Shown piece by piece: positions 32,954 to 43,974 of a stretch of 64,000 bases of DNA; position 1 is the first letter of the stretch, and every line of letters starts with the position of its first letter. The DNA is from Phymorhynchus buccinoides (taxonomy: Eukaryota; Mollusca; Gastropoda; Neogastropoda; Raphitomidae). Below the pieces are notes generated by a model. The model was not told the origin of the DNA, searched no databases, and saw only the letters and a list, made by a program, of their open reading frames with translations. Where the stretch lies: positions 28,352,285-28,416,284 of the forward strand of contig CM065710.1 of NCBI GenBank assembly GCA_017654935.2, given 5' to 3'. Made by a program: the position numbers and the translations under genes.

Positions 32954-33850
32954 CCGTATTTTACGGACTACAAGGCGATACTTTTTTCCTCATCTGAGAC
33001 CCTTGCACTTTAACCCTTTCAATGCTAGCCATTCCTCAGCCAAAGCTTTACCATTAAACTTACCCTGGTAGAGAACAGATTTCGTCTGCAATATTGGGAA
33101 TTCCTCTATGACATGCATAACATTAGGGCCTGTCCTTAACTCCCAAAATGAAGAACATAAGGTCATTGGCCAGCAGACTCTGCATTTGATGCCTTTCATG
33201 TGACATGGGTGCTAAATCATTGTGGTGCCAAGAGGCGACAGTGGCGATGAAAGGGTTAAAATGCGTTGCGCCTAGTGTATGACTTAAATCTGATCAAACA
33301 AAGTTGTGAATTTCATTCATATCGTACCTATTGAAATCAATTATCAGGCCGAAATCGTGAATGAAGCCACGGATGCAGATGACAAATTCAAAGTTCAAGG
33401 GGGGGGTGGAAGCAGGATATGATGTCACAGCCTCGGTTTCGACAGTAAAAGCCACTATCTAACAATCATGGCGGAAAAGTATGTCGCTGCTCAAGGCGAG
33501 CAAACATCATTGTAGAAATCTACTCCGTATTTTTCAATTCCAACTTTTCTGGGCTCTTTGACGCAGACGATGCGTAAAAGTGCTTCATCATATGGATATC
33601 AAGCAGGATAGCGGCATGAGTGTAACTTCTGTCGTTCTGAAGATCGTTGTGACAGAACTAAGCAAAATACGACCTCATTTGTTTTAGTCGATCTGAGGTT
33701 TTCAATCTAATTTTTTGCTTTTGTTCGATCATTGTGCATCCGCCTTAAAATACGTTGCACCTTGTGTGTATGTTTAGATTCGCATTTTTAGTTAAATTCA
33801 GGGGGTGCGCCCTATAATTAGAAGCGCCTTGTAGTCTATACAATACGGCA
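32954..33850. mobile_element. CCGTATTTTACGG-type element with nested piggyBac-like MITE
   Basis: The left end is accgtattttacggactaca and the right end is ttgtagtctatacaatacgg. It contains the TTAA MITE at 33014-33255 and AT-rich sequence in the rest. It lies within an ACO1 intron. Confidence 0.72.
33014..33255. mobile_element. piggyBac-like MITE
   Basis: The ends are CCCTTTCAATGC and gtggcgatgaaaggg, with TTAA at 33010-33013 and 33256-33259. The interior is shared with 9822-10057 (inverted) and 35240-35481. Confidence 0.83.
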
Positions 33851-33865
33851 AATCTTCTTTTTCTT

Positions 33866-34165
33866 CTACAATCGCTCAAGACAGTTTCCCGTCATACGAG
33901 CGCAGATGCGTCATGCTGCCGTTGTGCGCCTAACTAAGGAATAGTATGCCAGCGAATCTGTCTTCGGATGGAGAAAATCTCTGCAAGAATTTCTCGAGAG
34001 AAAAAAAGGCAAGGAGAATGAATGGACGGTAAGGCAGAAAGATAGTATATAGATGAGAGTAAGCAAAGGGAAAAGGCAAGAGTCAAAGAGAGTGACAAGA
34101 CGAGAGTGAAGTTACAAGTAGAGAACTTCCAGAAAGTGGGGGAACTAGCATACAAAAGACCCTTC
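33866..34165 (-). mobile_element. Family-A SINE-like element
   Basis: It runs from tacaatcgctcaagacagtt to catacaaaagacccttc. The copy is diverged and has lost the terminal ggtatcccc. Confidence 0.78.
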
Positions 34166-34340
34166 AGCAGTGATGTCCCGAGGCCCCGGTCATCAGGCCC
34201 ATTGACCTATTAAAATTGAAAAATGTCCTATTGTGTTCTCCCCCTGTCAGGACAAATGTCTGATTAAATTTTTAACACCGGCACGCTTTGTCTTATTGAT
34301 TTCTTCAAGAGCCAGGACATCGTCCTATGTTTTGTCTGTT

Positions 34341-35235
34341 GGCTAAAAGACTCCAGGGATCATCCCAACAGCCGAAGCACTTGAAACACTATGGTACAAA
34401 TGCGATCAGCGACAGGATGAGAACATTACGCGTGTGTCACAGTTTTTCCGTATTTGATTACCCCGCCACATGGGCAGCCACACCACGATTTCAGGGGGGG
34501 GGGGGGGGGAGCGGGACATTGTCCAATTGATTTATCTCGTCTCAGAACAGTTTGTCCTATCACTTTTCGATCCTCGGTGCATCACTGCTTCAGGTATCCC
34601 CCTCCCCCCCCCCTCCATATCCAGTCCTTACCATCTTTCAAAACAGCTCTCAAGACCTACGTATTCACACTAGATCACAACCTTTAGGGCCATATTACTT
34701 CTTAATTCTCGTCTCCCCCCCCCCCCCACCCACCTCTTTATCTTTACGTTAGTTGAACTGTGTGTAGATTGTCCTACGTCCAAGCTTTGTTTGGAGAGAG
34801 AAAGAGTAGAGTTAGGCCCTGTAATACACACATAAGCGGATATTCCATGCGGAAACCTGTGCGCAATCCATAAATAAAGTTGAAAAGATTTGCGCATGTG
34901 TCCGAATTTCCCCTATAATAATGCGTAAACTTTTATCCTTCTTTCTTCCACTTATTTAGGGTTTACCGTACGGAACTTACGCGTCTAATGTGAACCCGGC
35001 CATTAGACTGAGTTAGAGAGAGAATGTTGATGCTTTATTCAACAGTTTGTATCATGTGTTGTGTTTTTGGGTGGGGTGAGTGGTGGTGGTGATGGTAATG
35101 GTGCGTGTGAGTGTGTATGTGTATGTGTATGTGTATGGGGGGGGGGGGGGGGGAGGTGTATGTGTATGCCTATTTGCATGTGTGTGAGTGATCACATGTC
35201 TTTGTTGAACGTCTTGTTTTTAATTTTTTTTGTTA
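34341..35235. other. ACO1 intron: family-B repeat, homopolymers and (GT)n
   Basis: Family B is at 34341-34492 (aaaagactccagggatcatc, ctatggtacaaatgcg, ccgccacatgggcagcc). G and C runs follow at 34494-34510 and 34715-34728, and a gtatgtgtatg tract with a G run at 35100-35170. No exon is seen. Confidence 0.55.
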
Positions 35236-35239
35236 TTAA

Positions 35240-35481
35240 CCCTTTCACTGCCAGCCATTTATCAGCCAAAACGTTCGATTAAACTTACCCGGGTAGAGAA
35301 GAGATTCTGTCAGCATTATTGGGAATTCCTTTGTGATATGCATAAAGTAGGGTCTATCCTTACCTCCCAAAATTAAGAACATAAGGTCACGGATAGGATA
35401 ACAGACCCTCATTTGATGCCTTTTAGTGACATGGGTGTCAAATAATTGTGGTGCCAAGAGGCGACAGTGGATGTGAAAGGG
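35240..35481. mobile_element. piggyBac-like MITE beside an ACO1 donor
   Basis: The ends are CCCTTTCACTGCC and gtggatgtgaaaggg, with TTAA at 35236-35239 and 35482-35485. It lies about 56 bp from the donor of the exon at 35541, and its right end is part of the small duplication there. Confidence 0.83.
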
Positions 35482-35544
35482 TTAAGGGCATGTGGACTGA
35501 CCCTAGTGGCGGTGAAAGGGTTAAGGGCATGTGGACTGACCCTC
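35481..35544. repeat. 38-bp duplication spanning an ACO1 splice donor and a MITE end
   Basis: gttaagggcatgtggactga followed by ccct occurs at 35481 and again at 35519. The unit contains the donor (GTCAGTCC on the minus strand) plus the last bases of the exon and the TTAA MITE end with its TTAA. A second GTCAGT donor therefore sits 38 bp into the intron. Confidence 0.85.
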
Positions 35545-35683
35545 TCTTGGACAGGTATCGGGCGGCGGCGCTGTTTCTGGCGATGCTGCCGGCGGGAGAG
35601 ATGTGGTCCGTGGTCACCGAGTCCCCCAGGTGGAGCAGCACCGCCGCGCCCTTCACCCCCTGGGGGGTGGGCAGCTCCCTGGT
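35541..35683 (-). CDS. ACO1: ACO1/IRP1 exon ([14 protein letters not shown])
   Basis: This 143-nt exon encodes [40 protein letters not shown] and ARYLSKRG (last codon split). It has a tgacag acceptor and a gtcagt donor. [13 protein letters not shown] is the aconitase-family signature, and the arginines in IARNS and AARYL are active-site/RNA-contact residues in IRP1. It joins precisely to the exon at 32657. Confidence 0.96.
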
Positions 35684-35803
35684 CTGTCAGCACACACACA
35701 CACACACACAGCATTCATTCATCATTAACGACCATAGCTGCCAACCTTGGAGAAATTAAATTCCTGACAAAAAGTACCCATTTTCAAATTTTTTTTTTCT
35801 TTT

Positions 35804-35837
35804 AGCATGCAATTTTTGTGTGACTGATGAGGAAGGA

Positions 35838-35892
<55 letters not shown>

Positions 35893-36545
35893 AAAGTCAA
35901 AAATACTTATTATCACGTTAGGTGAAATTACAGTGTGGTCTCGTACAAGCACAATACAAACAAGGAAACACATTTGCATGCATTAGAAATGGAAACAAAG
36001 CTAAGGGAAAATGGATAACAAATCATCTTTCGCAAGAAGTTGCACATAGTTAGGGTCGATACAAGCGACTATCAAAACATTAAGAACTGCCCTCTTTCCC
36101 ACCATTTCTATCCTCGCATTCATTTTACAATTGCACCCCCACCCTACCCCCAAACCCCCACCCACTCCAAAAAAAAAAAACCCCCTCTCCAATTGTTTGT
36201 GTGTGTGTGTGTGTAAATTTTGACCAAAATGACAAACTTTTCGTTGCCACTGGGTTTAAAAATAACGTGTGCTAAATGCATGGGCAGCGGGAGAACGGAG
36301 TCCTCGGTTTATGCGTCTCATCGTTTCATCCGAACGACTCCACTTTCAGACCGTTAAAGGCCGAGTGCAGAGTGAGAGGAAAAATCCCCTGTACCCAGGG
36401 TTTTAACTAACTCGCGTTTAAATCCCTGTAACCCAGGTTGTGTTTGTTTTTTTTTGGTGGCGAAACTTCCGGGTTTACTTAAACTTACTGTGCATAGTCG
36501 AACGGATTACTATCTTTGCCACTCTACCCTACTATACTTCTCTTC
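35804..36545 (-). mobile_element. MetaSINE-like tRNA-derived SINE interrupted by (GT)n
   Basis: Pieces of the SINE (tgcaatttttgtgtgactga at 35808, cgttgccactgggttta at about 36242, gtctcatcgtttcatccg, gaggaaaaatcccctgtacc) are separated by a (GT)n tract (35840-35891) and other DNA. The head region carries small duplications. This is where the sequence starts to look error-prone. Confidence 0.6.
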
Positions 36546-36599
36546 CTGTGCCACTTCTAACCTACAAAACCACACCACTTTAGCTTGTAAACGCAAAAG

Positions 36600-37250
36600 A
36601 CTGGTCACAGCCTGACCACCTACACTAACTTCTAGTAGTGATAGTGTGACTGAGGCCTGCCACTCCCCCTCGACAGGGATGCTAAAGGTAGAGTGGTAGC
36701 TGTTTGATTGCCCTGTTGAGCCTGCCACTCTTCCCTGGACATGCACGCTAAAGGGTGAGTGGTAGCTGATTTATTGCCCTGCTGAACCTGCCACTCACCC
36801 CTGGACATGCATGCTAAACTAACGGTTAGTGGTAGGAAGGATTGCCCAAAAATGCTGAACCTACCCCTCTCCCTTGGACTTATGCAGCGCTAAAGGGTGA
36901 GTGGTAGATGATTGATTGCCCTGCTGAACTTGCCACTCTTCCCTGGACCTATGCATGCTAAAGGGTGAGTGGTAGCTGATTGATTGCCCTGCTGAACCTG
37001 CCATCTCTTTCCCTGGAACATGCCGCTAAAAATCGGTGAGTGTTAGATTGATTGATTGCCCTGCTGAACCTCCTGCCCACTCTCTTTTTCCCCTGGACAA
37101 TGCACGCTAAAAAAAGGGTGAGTGGGTAGCTTGATTTGATTGCCCCGCTGCTGACCTGCCGGATCTTAGGCTTCTCTTCTTTTATCCCCTGGACAATGCA
37201 TGCTAAGGGTGAGTGGCGAAGGGATTGGCCAGTGAATAGTGTGTCTGTCA
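36600..37250. repeat. 65-85-bp minisatellite in ACO1 intron
   Basis: About nine irregular units contain gattgattgccctgctgaac, ctgccactc, ccctggacatgcatgctaaa and gggtgagtggtag. The gggtgagtgg core resembles a splice donor but abuts no exon that I recognise. Confidence 0.85.
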
Positions 37251-40200
37251 TCCCACCCACACTTGAGGAATAGGAGAGAAACCTGGACACTGCTCATTCG
37301 AATCCCACGACGGTCCGGCTCACTCGTGGGTACAATTTGTCACCTAGCACGTACTCATGGGAAATTCTATGTTCTAAACGAATCTGGTGAAACCCTACTA
37401 GTTACGTTAACTATATAAGTATTGCCCGCCCCCCCCGTAAACAAAATCTTGAGGACGAGTATCTATTTGCTATTAACCGTCTCGCCAAAGTCCGATGGGC
37501 AGTTGGGGCTGTTTACGTTCAGGAAGGTACTCCTACCTTGACAGTGTGTATTTGCGACATTAGCTGAACCACAATTTCATCTTTTTTCTAGGAGGGTTAA
37601 GGTTGGGTTAGGGTTAGGTTCGTTAATGGTTTAACAGTACAGAAAAGTTAAATATTGGTGGTTGTCGCAAAATACGACTCTCATCAGATACGGATACTTA
37701 TTTTACGGCTCCTATTTTCATGCATCAATGCCTACCGCCGCAATTTGCTTTTCAGAACACTCCACTCAAATCCACCAGTACGACATGATTTTCATTACCA
37801 AGCCCTTCCGTCCCAGCATCATCTTCATGGAAATTCGCGCACTCCGCCTTGAAGATGCCAAGCGGTGACCGCGCTCAAATTGTTGGCGCGACCTTTGGTG
37901 ATAAGACAATTGGTTGAAGCTCTCTCGGAAATACTTCGGGGCTCGACTTTGCTTTCCCGCCCCCCGCCCCCTCTTCTCTCTCCTCTCTCAGGCGACGCTA
38001 AAGCTCTCCGCGTACATCGTGTATATGTTTTTTGTTTTGTTGATTAGTTTTATTTTTCCCGTATACTTGCCTACCTGGTTCTTCCGTAATTTCTCGAACC
38101 CTCTCTGGCCAAAATCTATACTTTGCCGTAACAATACTGATAGCCCCTGATGGTAAGGATCTTGTCTGGCTACTTTATAGTGTTATTTGACTAATCTGAA
38201 TTAAAATATATTTTGTCTTCTTTTGTATCCGACGTTTCGTTCGACTCGTGTATTGGTAGTATACGTTGACGTGTATAAATTGTGATCGAAAAATAAGCTG
38301 TGGATTAACATTTATTGTCAAGAGTCGAAGTATTTCACACGAACCTGCCTCACAACGATACAATCGTCTACAATCGTGATTTCGCATTGGGATCCAATCA
38401 TACACATGTCGGGCGTTCCTTAAAACCCTTGTCAATCAACCGCCAAGTCACATTTTAGCAAACAAGTTCCGCGACAATGTCACTACAGGCATAAGGGAGA
38501 GAGGGGCACTCTAGATGGGGAATCCCTCGCGGCTGTCTCCTGTTCCTACTAGACCACTATTCTCTTACATTTTGGAGGTAGGATAGGTACTAATGTTATA
38601 TACACGTCAGAGGAATTCCATATTGCAGATATTTTATTTTCTCTACCCACTAGCTTAACCCTTTCAAACGCCAGCCTTTTTGAAGCCAAATTTACATTAA
38701 CCCATACCCGGGAGAAAAAAGAATATCGTCGTACAATATTGGCGTTTCCTCTCTGACATATCATACATAGGGCCTATCTTACCTCCTCAAATTAAGAGCT
38801 AAGTCATTGGTCGACAGACCCTCATTTGATTGCCTTTTAGTGACATGGGTCAGGCTGAAACTCTGTTCCCCCAAAAGAGATTTTTTCAGCCGGAAATCCT
38901 TCCACCCGGATTTCAGCTGACGTCAGAAGTTTCGTTGCACTGCTTGCTCTTCAGCCGCCTTTTGGAAGTGATGATGTCGGGGAGGAGAAGGCGCGAATGA
39001 TGATCGTGCCATTTAAATATGTACCCAGGCTGCTCGAGTATTTATTTCGATTTTCGAAATTTAGCGAGTTTTGTTTTTCGATGAGGCCGTATCGGGCCCT
39101 CTGTTGTCTGTACGTTCAGAAGTAGATATCCTAGCTATATGAGGGTCGCGGAGAAGCGGGAATGTTAGTGTCTCTGTAGGGCCTGATGGGGCGCATCTTG
39201 CCCAATCATTGTGTGCAAAAGAGGCCAGTGGCTGGTCGCTCGGGTTATCGTGTGGGGAGGTAGTGTGGGAAGGAGAGCGGTGGTGTGATGCCTGGAGTTT
39301 GTGGTGTGGTCCTATGGTGTGTGTGCACCGGTGTAACAGTCTCAAATCTGAGAAGAGAGGAATATTGAGAGCACCAATCAGGCTAGAGCTCTTCTCGTAA
39401 AAAGGTGTAGAAGAAAAAGAATTCGCTCACCGCGGAAATAAAGAGGTGGATCGAAGCGGAGGTAGGCTAGTGGAAAAAGTCGCTCGTGGTTAATCACTGA
39501 TATAGTACTGAGTTTGTACAGTAAGTCGTTTGACGAGATGGTGGTCGTAGATCGATCAATCTGCAGAGACCGTAGACGAGTGGTGATGGGAAGTTGCGAG
39601 TGTATCTGGAGCTGATGTATTCGGATGTGTGAGCCACACATACAATGCATTAGGTGATATGACTGAGTATATATTAGATACTCACACGTAAAGCTAAAGT
39701 CATGCACAGCAACTGTGTGGGAGGTAAATGAGAGGGAGGAGGTAAGCCGAGCGTCGTGATGTGTGACTCACACGGCACGAAGGCCTGTGTGGTAGTAAGA
39801 ATGTGCTGTGGTATGGATTGTGCTGAAGTACGTAGCTGTGATCCTCTACAGGATGCGGCGTGTACCTACTGTATAAAAGGCTATGATAGTGTAAATATAG
39901 TGGTGAGTAACGGCAGATACGCATTGTCCTGATGGATTGTGTGCACGGGCATATGGATAATGTGTAGATAATGCGATAACTTTGGAATAGAAATGAATAT
40001 TGTTATAAATAGTGATGTGCATACTATGCTGTACCTAAACCACACACCCCGCAACGTGCATGCACATACTGCACTACGCACAGAGAATGTTGGCAAGTAT
40101 AAAAGAACTATACATTATAGAACAAGGGCAAACAAATGCAGCATAGAATGAAATTCCTATCTGTTTTTCCAACTTGGGATTACTGACAGTGAAGATTTGG

Positions 40201-40277
40201 GGTACAGTCTGATTTTTTGTGTTGAAAATGGCTTTGCAGCGAAGGGTTAATCATAACATTCAGACTCTTCTCTACTC
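37251..40277. other. ACO1 intron, low-quality sequence, expected exon not found
   Basis: The exon between DVYSRIS (40661) and TRELPTPQG (35683) should encode about 50 residues including the W..S.TYI..PPFF-type segment. I could not find it. Recognisable pieces are a degenerate TTAA MITE (about 38655-38850) and AT-rich DNA. A plus-strand frame at 37662-37868 has no family signature. Confidence 0.45.
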
Positions 40278-40570
40278 CCCCCGTGGATACAGGGGGTCTT
40301 TTGTATATAGTTCCCCCTACCTTCTGGAAGTTTTCTGTGCTTGTAACTTCCTCTAATCTGCCACTCTCTTTGACTCTGCCTTTTTCCTTTGCTCAGTCAT
40401 CTACAATCTTTCTGCCTAGCGTTTCCATTCTCCTCCTGCTTTTTTCATAAAACGCTTCAAAAGATATCCTCCAGCCGAAGTCGACTTGCTGGGCCTATTT
40501 CTTTGATAGGCAGCTAAACGGCTCATGACGACTGCTCTCATAATTGACGGCACTGTCTGAGTCGATTGAA
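40278..40570 (+). mobile_element. Family-A SINE-like element
   Basis: It runs from ccccgtggatacagggggtc to gaagaaaagaagaaaagaag, with several small indels relative to other copies. The (GAA)n-like tail is long here. Confidence 0.82.
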
Positions 40571-40660
40571 GAAAAGAAGAAAAGAAGAAGAAGACTCCTC
40601 CCCCCCCCCCACCCCCTCTCATCTCTCTCTCCCCTCTCTCTCTCTATGTAACCAACTCAC

Positions 40661-40719
40661 GAGATCCTGGAGTAAACGTCGTTGAACTGGCAGGGACCAC
40701 AGACTGCTTCTCCCGCCTC
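40661..40719 (-). CDS. ACO1: ACO1/IRP1 exon with a frameshift (VVPA.FNDVYSRI)
   Basis: After a tttcacag acceptor the minus strand reads ...KQSVVPA, then FNDVYSRIS in another frame, before a gtgagt donor. Vertebrate IRP1 has QYVIPGMFKEVYQKIE here. One base is missing where the ATG of the Met codon should be, and one appears extra near the start. Identical problems in neighbouring exons point to sequencing indels rather than gene decay. Confidence 0.82.
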
Positions 40720-41268
40720 CTGTGAAAAATACCACACAGACACAACATTAGCATAACGCAACATCGCTATTGCCACTGCAACGAGGGTTTTTAACGCCCC
40801 TTGAACGGCAAGAGTTAAGCGCCTTTGTTGATCAGGTATCCAAAAGGGCATCCTCCTGTGATAATAAGCACCATTAGTGCATCAAATAGGGTTGTTGGCG
40901 AAGTTATGCCCTTGTTTGGTTACTACTCAACCGTCTTCCCCCCCCACCAAGGCATTCACGCCTTGCAAAAAGGTGCTCCCTTGCCAGTGGCCAATAACAC
41001 AGCAAAAAATGCGAACGTGGACGTGTGTGTGTTTTTTTTTTTACTTGTTTTTTTAATCATGTTATTTTCTCCATAATTCGAATTGATAAATATGATTTAG
41101 ACTAAAAAAGCACCGAAAAGACTGGGGAAAAAAGCTGAGTCAGACAATGTTTTTGTTAAATTTGTGGGGTGGCGGCTTATAATTAGAACAGAAGCGATCC
41201 TTGTGTCCTTGAGATACGGTACGTTCTTCACACATTTGCACTAGAAAGTGTGATTGTGTTACAATTAC

Positions 41269-41334
41269 CTGGATCTCATCTCGTGTGGGCAAGATTGTCC
41301 CGAGGAATACAGGGTTTCCCTTCGGGGTTGGTCC
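41269..41334 (-). CDS. ACO1: ACO1/IRP1 exon (PVFLGTILPTRDEIQ)
   Basis: It encodes G-T-N-P-E-G and, after a one-base shift in an A run, NPVFLGTILPTRDEIQ, with a tacacag acceptor and a gtaatt donor. IRP1 has QQVFLKDIWPTRDEIQ at this place. The shift disappears if one A of the AAA run is extra. Confidence 0.9.
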
Positions 41335-42100
41335 CTGTGTACAGACAGACATACAAACCGTCGGGCATCAACCAAAAGAAACGTAAATAAAAGACCACAC
41401 ACACAGACAGACAGACACCATCGGGTGCATCAACGAAAAGAAACCGGCTCGCTGCCAAAAGAAAGCACATGTAGTAAATAACAATACACACACAGACAGA
41501 CACCATCGGGGATCAACGAAAAGAAAACGACTTCGCTGCCAAAGAAGCACATGGTATGTAAATACAAGACACACACAGACAGACACCATCGGGCATCAAC
41601 AAAAGAAAACGACTATCTCTGCCAAAGAAGCACATGTATGTAAATACAAGACACACACAGACAGACACATCGGGGCATCAACGAAAGAAAACGACTATCG
41701 CTCCAAAGAAATACATGTATGTATACAAGACACACACAGACAGACACCAATTGTGCTCAACGAAAAGAAAGACGACTATCGGCTGCCAAAGAAGCACATG
41801 TATGTAATACAGACACACAAGACAGACACCATTTGGGCATCAACAGAAAAGAAAACGACTATCGCTTCCAAAGAAGCACATGTATGTAAAACAGAACTAC
41901 AGACCAGACACATTGGGATATCAACGAAAGTGAAAACGACTATCGCTGCCAAAGACATCACATGTATGTAAATACAGGACCACACAGACAGACACCATTG
42001 TTGCTCAATGAAATACCCATGTAAATAAAAGACAGCGCACAACAGACAACCGATCTGGGCAGATCAACGAAAAGAAACATGTATAAACACACACAGACAA
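41335..42100. repeat. ~80-bp minisatellite next to an ACO1 acceptor
   Basis: About nine units contain acacacagacagacaccatc, gggcatcaacgaaaagaaa, acgactatcgctgcc and aaagaagcacatgtatgtaa. The first, shorter unit (from about 41341) is the pyrimidine tract of the acceptor at 41335-41336 (ctgtctgtac on the minus strand), so the array starts inside the splice-site region. Confidence 0.88.
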
Positions 42101-42361
42101 CACACTTCAGTAGCAATTTGTGTGGCAGTGGGTGGATGCCTCGTGCATCCATATACGGGACTGTGACGACGCCCGCCCCCTCCCGGGGGCTGACTACCGT
42201 GGCCAAGTACGGTTCAAAACAGACGCACGCGCACGACATATAGACACACACACACACCACAGTCGCACACACAGGACAGACAGCACCACCACACACACAC
42301 GACAGACAGACACACACACACCAACGCACACGCGCACAACACACACACACACAGCAGACAG

Positions 42362-42717
42362 CCCTGAATACCAGAGGCTCTGTCCTCACGAGTCTATGCA
42401 AGACGGTACCACAGCCAGGACGTTGGCTATGTAATCAGGGCGGGCAGACAGACATACACACACACCCTCAGACGCCCTGCCTACCCGGAGCTCCGTCTCA
42501 AAGTCGTGCAGACGGTTTTTTTACAGCCAGGGCGTCTGCTATGACCAGGGTCAGGCATCATATCCTACAGACACAACACACACACACATCAGTACAGTGC
42601 CTGACTCCCCCAGAGGCTCTGTCTCAAGTCGATCGCAGACGGTACCGGAGCCAGGACGTAGGCTTGACCAGGGGCAGACAGACAGTACAGACACACACAG
42701 CAGACAGCCCTGCTCAC
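42362..42717. repeat. Exon-edge array: three extra copies of an ACO1 exon end with its donor
   Basis: Units at 42362-42468, 42469-42596 and 42597-42706 repeat the last ~65 bases of the exon at 42718 plus about 45 intron bases: gaggctctgtctcaagtcg, gcagacggtacc, agccagggcgtaggctatga, then cagacagacatacacacac. On the minus strand each reads close to VIAYALAGTVCID and E.EPLG followed by a donor-like site, with indels. Confidence 0.88.
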
Positions 42718-42878
42718 CCAGAGGCTCTTCTCAGTCGATGCAGACGGTACCCAGCCAGGGCGTAGGCTATGACCATGGGATGGGAGGCCAGGTAGTTGGC
42801 GCCGCGTCAGTGGGTGGATTCGACCCTCGAAGTTACGATTCCCCGACAGCACCCACACCCACCGTCCACAAGGTCGCC
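42718..42878 (-). CDS. ACO1: ACO1/IRP1 exon (VLSGNRNFEGRIHP)
   Basis: It encodes GDLV..VGVLSGNRNFEGRIHPLT, RANYLASPPMVIAYALAG and TVCID..EPLG across at least three frame shifts, with a cacag acceptor and a gtgagc donor. GVLSGNRNFEGR.HP is highly conserved in cytosolic aconitases. Its 3' end is the source of the array at 42362-42717. Confidence 0.9.
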
Positions 42879-43541
42879 CTGTGTCATAATATATAATACT
42901 AATACTAATGAAAATTCGCCTTCGCAGATGCTGTGTCAGACCAGTTAGCATAAGCTAGAACGCCTAGTCTACATCAAAATGTTTGTTATTGCTCTGCATG
43001 GTTTGTGTGGTGGATTGTCTTAAGCCATGGCAAGCTCCTAGCATACATCATCAGTCTTATCCCTCCAAAGTCGGAGTGTGACGGTTCACGTGGCGGGGTA
43101 ATCAAACTGTCACACACACGTAATGTTTCTCATCCTAGCTGTGCATCTGTACCATAGTGTTCATTTGCTTCTCTGTTGGATGATGCCTGGAGTCACTTAA
43201 GCCGGGTAATACACAACATCATAATGAAAACAATACAAAGGTCTAGTTTGTTTGCAAATCATTCGCTCGCTTCGCCTTCCCTCGTCAACGCCATTTTTGT
43301 TTGTTTGCTGCTATGGTATTTGACCGAGTAAGTAAGGTAAACAACTCTAATTTTCACGGAAGTGCTCTCCATAGTTTTTTCCCCCCAAAAAAATCGTCTT
43401 TTGAAATTATACATTCATCCCTTTTTCTGATCTCGTTTGTTTTATCATTCCACATTCATCTTTTTTTTTCCGCGTTTCATTACTTTTCTTTCCTTTTTTT
43501 TCTTTCTGCTGCACACTGGGGGGGGCCCTCCGATGCCCCAC
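42879..43541. other. ACO1 intron with inverted family-B repeat
   Basis: Family B lies inverted at about 43035-43195 (ccaaagtcggagtgtgac, catttgtacc-like, ggatgatgcctggagtcac). The remainder is AT-rich; no array is seen in this intron. Confidence 0.6.
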
Positions 43542-43629
43542 CTTTTCTATTGCGTATGGCCACCTCATCAGGCAGAAGGTCCGCTGTTCGCCGATGCATG
43601 TCATGCACCCCGTAGCCCACGATGTCAAT
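43542..43629 (-). CDS. ACO1: ACO1/IRP1 exon with Fe-S cysteines GCMTCIG
   Basis: It encodes DIVGYG, CMTCIG, SGP and LPDEVA..AIEK with indels, bounded by a ttctcag acceptor and a gtgggg donor. The CxxC of GCMTC supplies two of the three cysteines that hold the 4Fe-4S cluster (Cys503 and Cys506 in human IRP1). Both are present. One G is extra before TGC, and at least two other single-base shifts occur. Loss of the cluster is what switches IRP1 from enzyme to RNA-binding protein. Confidence 0.9.
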
Positions 43630-43665
43630 CTGAGAACAACAGCATCATCATTAGTACTACTATCG

Positions 43666-43960
43666 CCCCCCGTGGGGATACCGGGTCTTTTGTACAAATA
43701 GTTCCACCACCTTCTGTGCTTGTAACTTCCTCTAATTCTGTCACTCTCCTTTACTCTGCCTTTCCCTTTGCTTACTGTCTCTGCTATCTTTCTGCCTACC
43801 GGTCCATTTCCTCCTGCCTTTTTTTCTATAAATTCTTACAAAGATTTCTTACGCAGAAGCGATATGCTGGCCTACTATTTCTTAGTAAGGGCATAAACTG
43901 CAGACAAACGCATCTCTCTACGCTCATATGACGGAACTGAGCGAGACGAGGAAAAGAATT
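43666..43960 (+). mobile_element. Family-A SINE-like element
   Basis: It runs from ccccgtggggataccgggtc to aggaaaagaa, followed by the dispersed block ggcagtgggtggatgcctcg. Confidence 0.82.
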
Positions 43961-43974
43961 GTACTGCACGGGCA

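Noticed and set aside
36600..37250. Another exon-edge array, from the donor-like gggtgagtgg core
   Set aside because: No adjoining exon with matching sequence could be found, so the donor resemblance may be chance. I left it as an ordinary minisatellite.
37662..37868. Plus-strand frame with YDMIFITKPFRPSIIFMEIR
   Set aside because: It reads like a protein fragment, but no family is recognised, it lies antisense in an ACO1 intron in error-rich sequence, and it has no splice or start context.
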